In this document: in pieces, positions 17,566 to 17,662 of the stretch
Position numbering within the stretch: the first letter of the stretch is position 1
Layout: each line of letters begins with the position of its first letter
Made by a program: the position numbers and the translations under genes
NCBI GenBank assembly: GCA_015143735.1
Contig: VKHC01000135.1
Coordinates: 1-17,662, forward strand
Length of the DNA stretch: 17,662 nt
DNA from: Synura sp. LO234KE
Lineage: Eukaryota > Sar > Synurophyceae > Synurales > Mallomonadaceae
Direction: 5' to 3'
Notes under the pieces: generated by a model
Told to the model about the DNA's origin: nothing
Seen by the model: the letters and a program-made list of their open reading frames with translations, nothing else
Database searches by the model: none

Positions 17566-17662
17566 TCTGTCTGCTGTCTAATAGGAATGCAAAGTAGACA
17601 TGGGTGGTGTGTGCCCCGTCGAAGGGAAGCGATAGTCCGGGTTCGGGAAGAGTGAGGTGCAT

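Larger units (their letters stand above)
17185..17662. other. Non-coding end of window
   Basis: No gene seen. AT-rich sequence holds the clustered TTGAAC palindromes near 17233-17270 and copy 2 of the dispersed repeat. The last 60 bases become GC-richer with no recognisable content. Confidence 0.5.

Overview
The window is nuclear DNA from a microbial eukaryote. Three recognisable genes carry eukaryotic protein families: the F-actin capping protein beta subunit, a Bin3/MePCE-type RNA cap methyltransferase, and a protein with a bromodomain and a PWWP domain. Two minus-strand genes only read through if short GT-AG introns of 50 to 80 nt are removed. I cannot place the lineage from sequence alone. 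The small introns and tight gene spacing suggest a protist, alga or fungus rather than an animal or plant.

Layout. Bases 1-1196 hold no gene I can support, only short repeats and hairpins. Bases 1197-2538 hold two head-to-head candidate genes, one on each strand. Both are either decayed or intron-rich, and I do not recognise either. Bases 2838-3994 hold the six-exon capping protein beta gene on the minus strand. Bases 4031-5029 hold the single-exon Bin3/MePCE methyltransferase on the plus strand, head to head with it. Bases 5030-6600 are mostly non-coding, with one possible small coiled-coil frame. Bases 6640-9730 are a pyrimidine-rich block of broken plus-strand frames. It contains a clear RNase H1-type hybrid-binding domain and what looks like the end of an RNase H domain, so I read it as a dead retroelement. 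Bases 10150-11598 hold a three-exon RluA-type pseudouridine synthase on the minus strand. It lies head to head with the bromodomain-PWWP gene at about 11678-14083. Bases 14084-17662 are repeat-rich, with weak traces of a second retroelement (a retropepsin-like motif) and a diverged 120-bp repeat pair.

How it fits together. The four intact genes form two divergent pairs with very short shared upstream regions, and the candidate pair at 1954/2002 repeats the arrangement. Roles are dispersed: actin filament capping in the cytoplasm, small-RNA 5' methyl capping, RNA pseudouridylation, and chromatin reading. I see no pathway joining them. The gene islands are compact and are separated by decayed mobile DNA. 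I found no CRISPR, rRNA or convincing tRNA, and no complete novel system. The most useful results are the spliced models, the two broken element traces, and several repeat structures not explained by genes.
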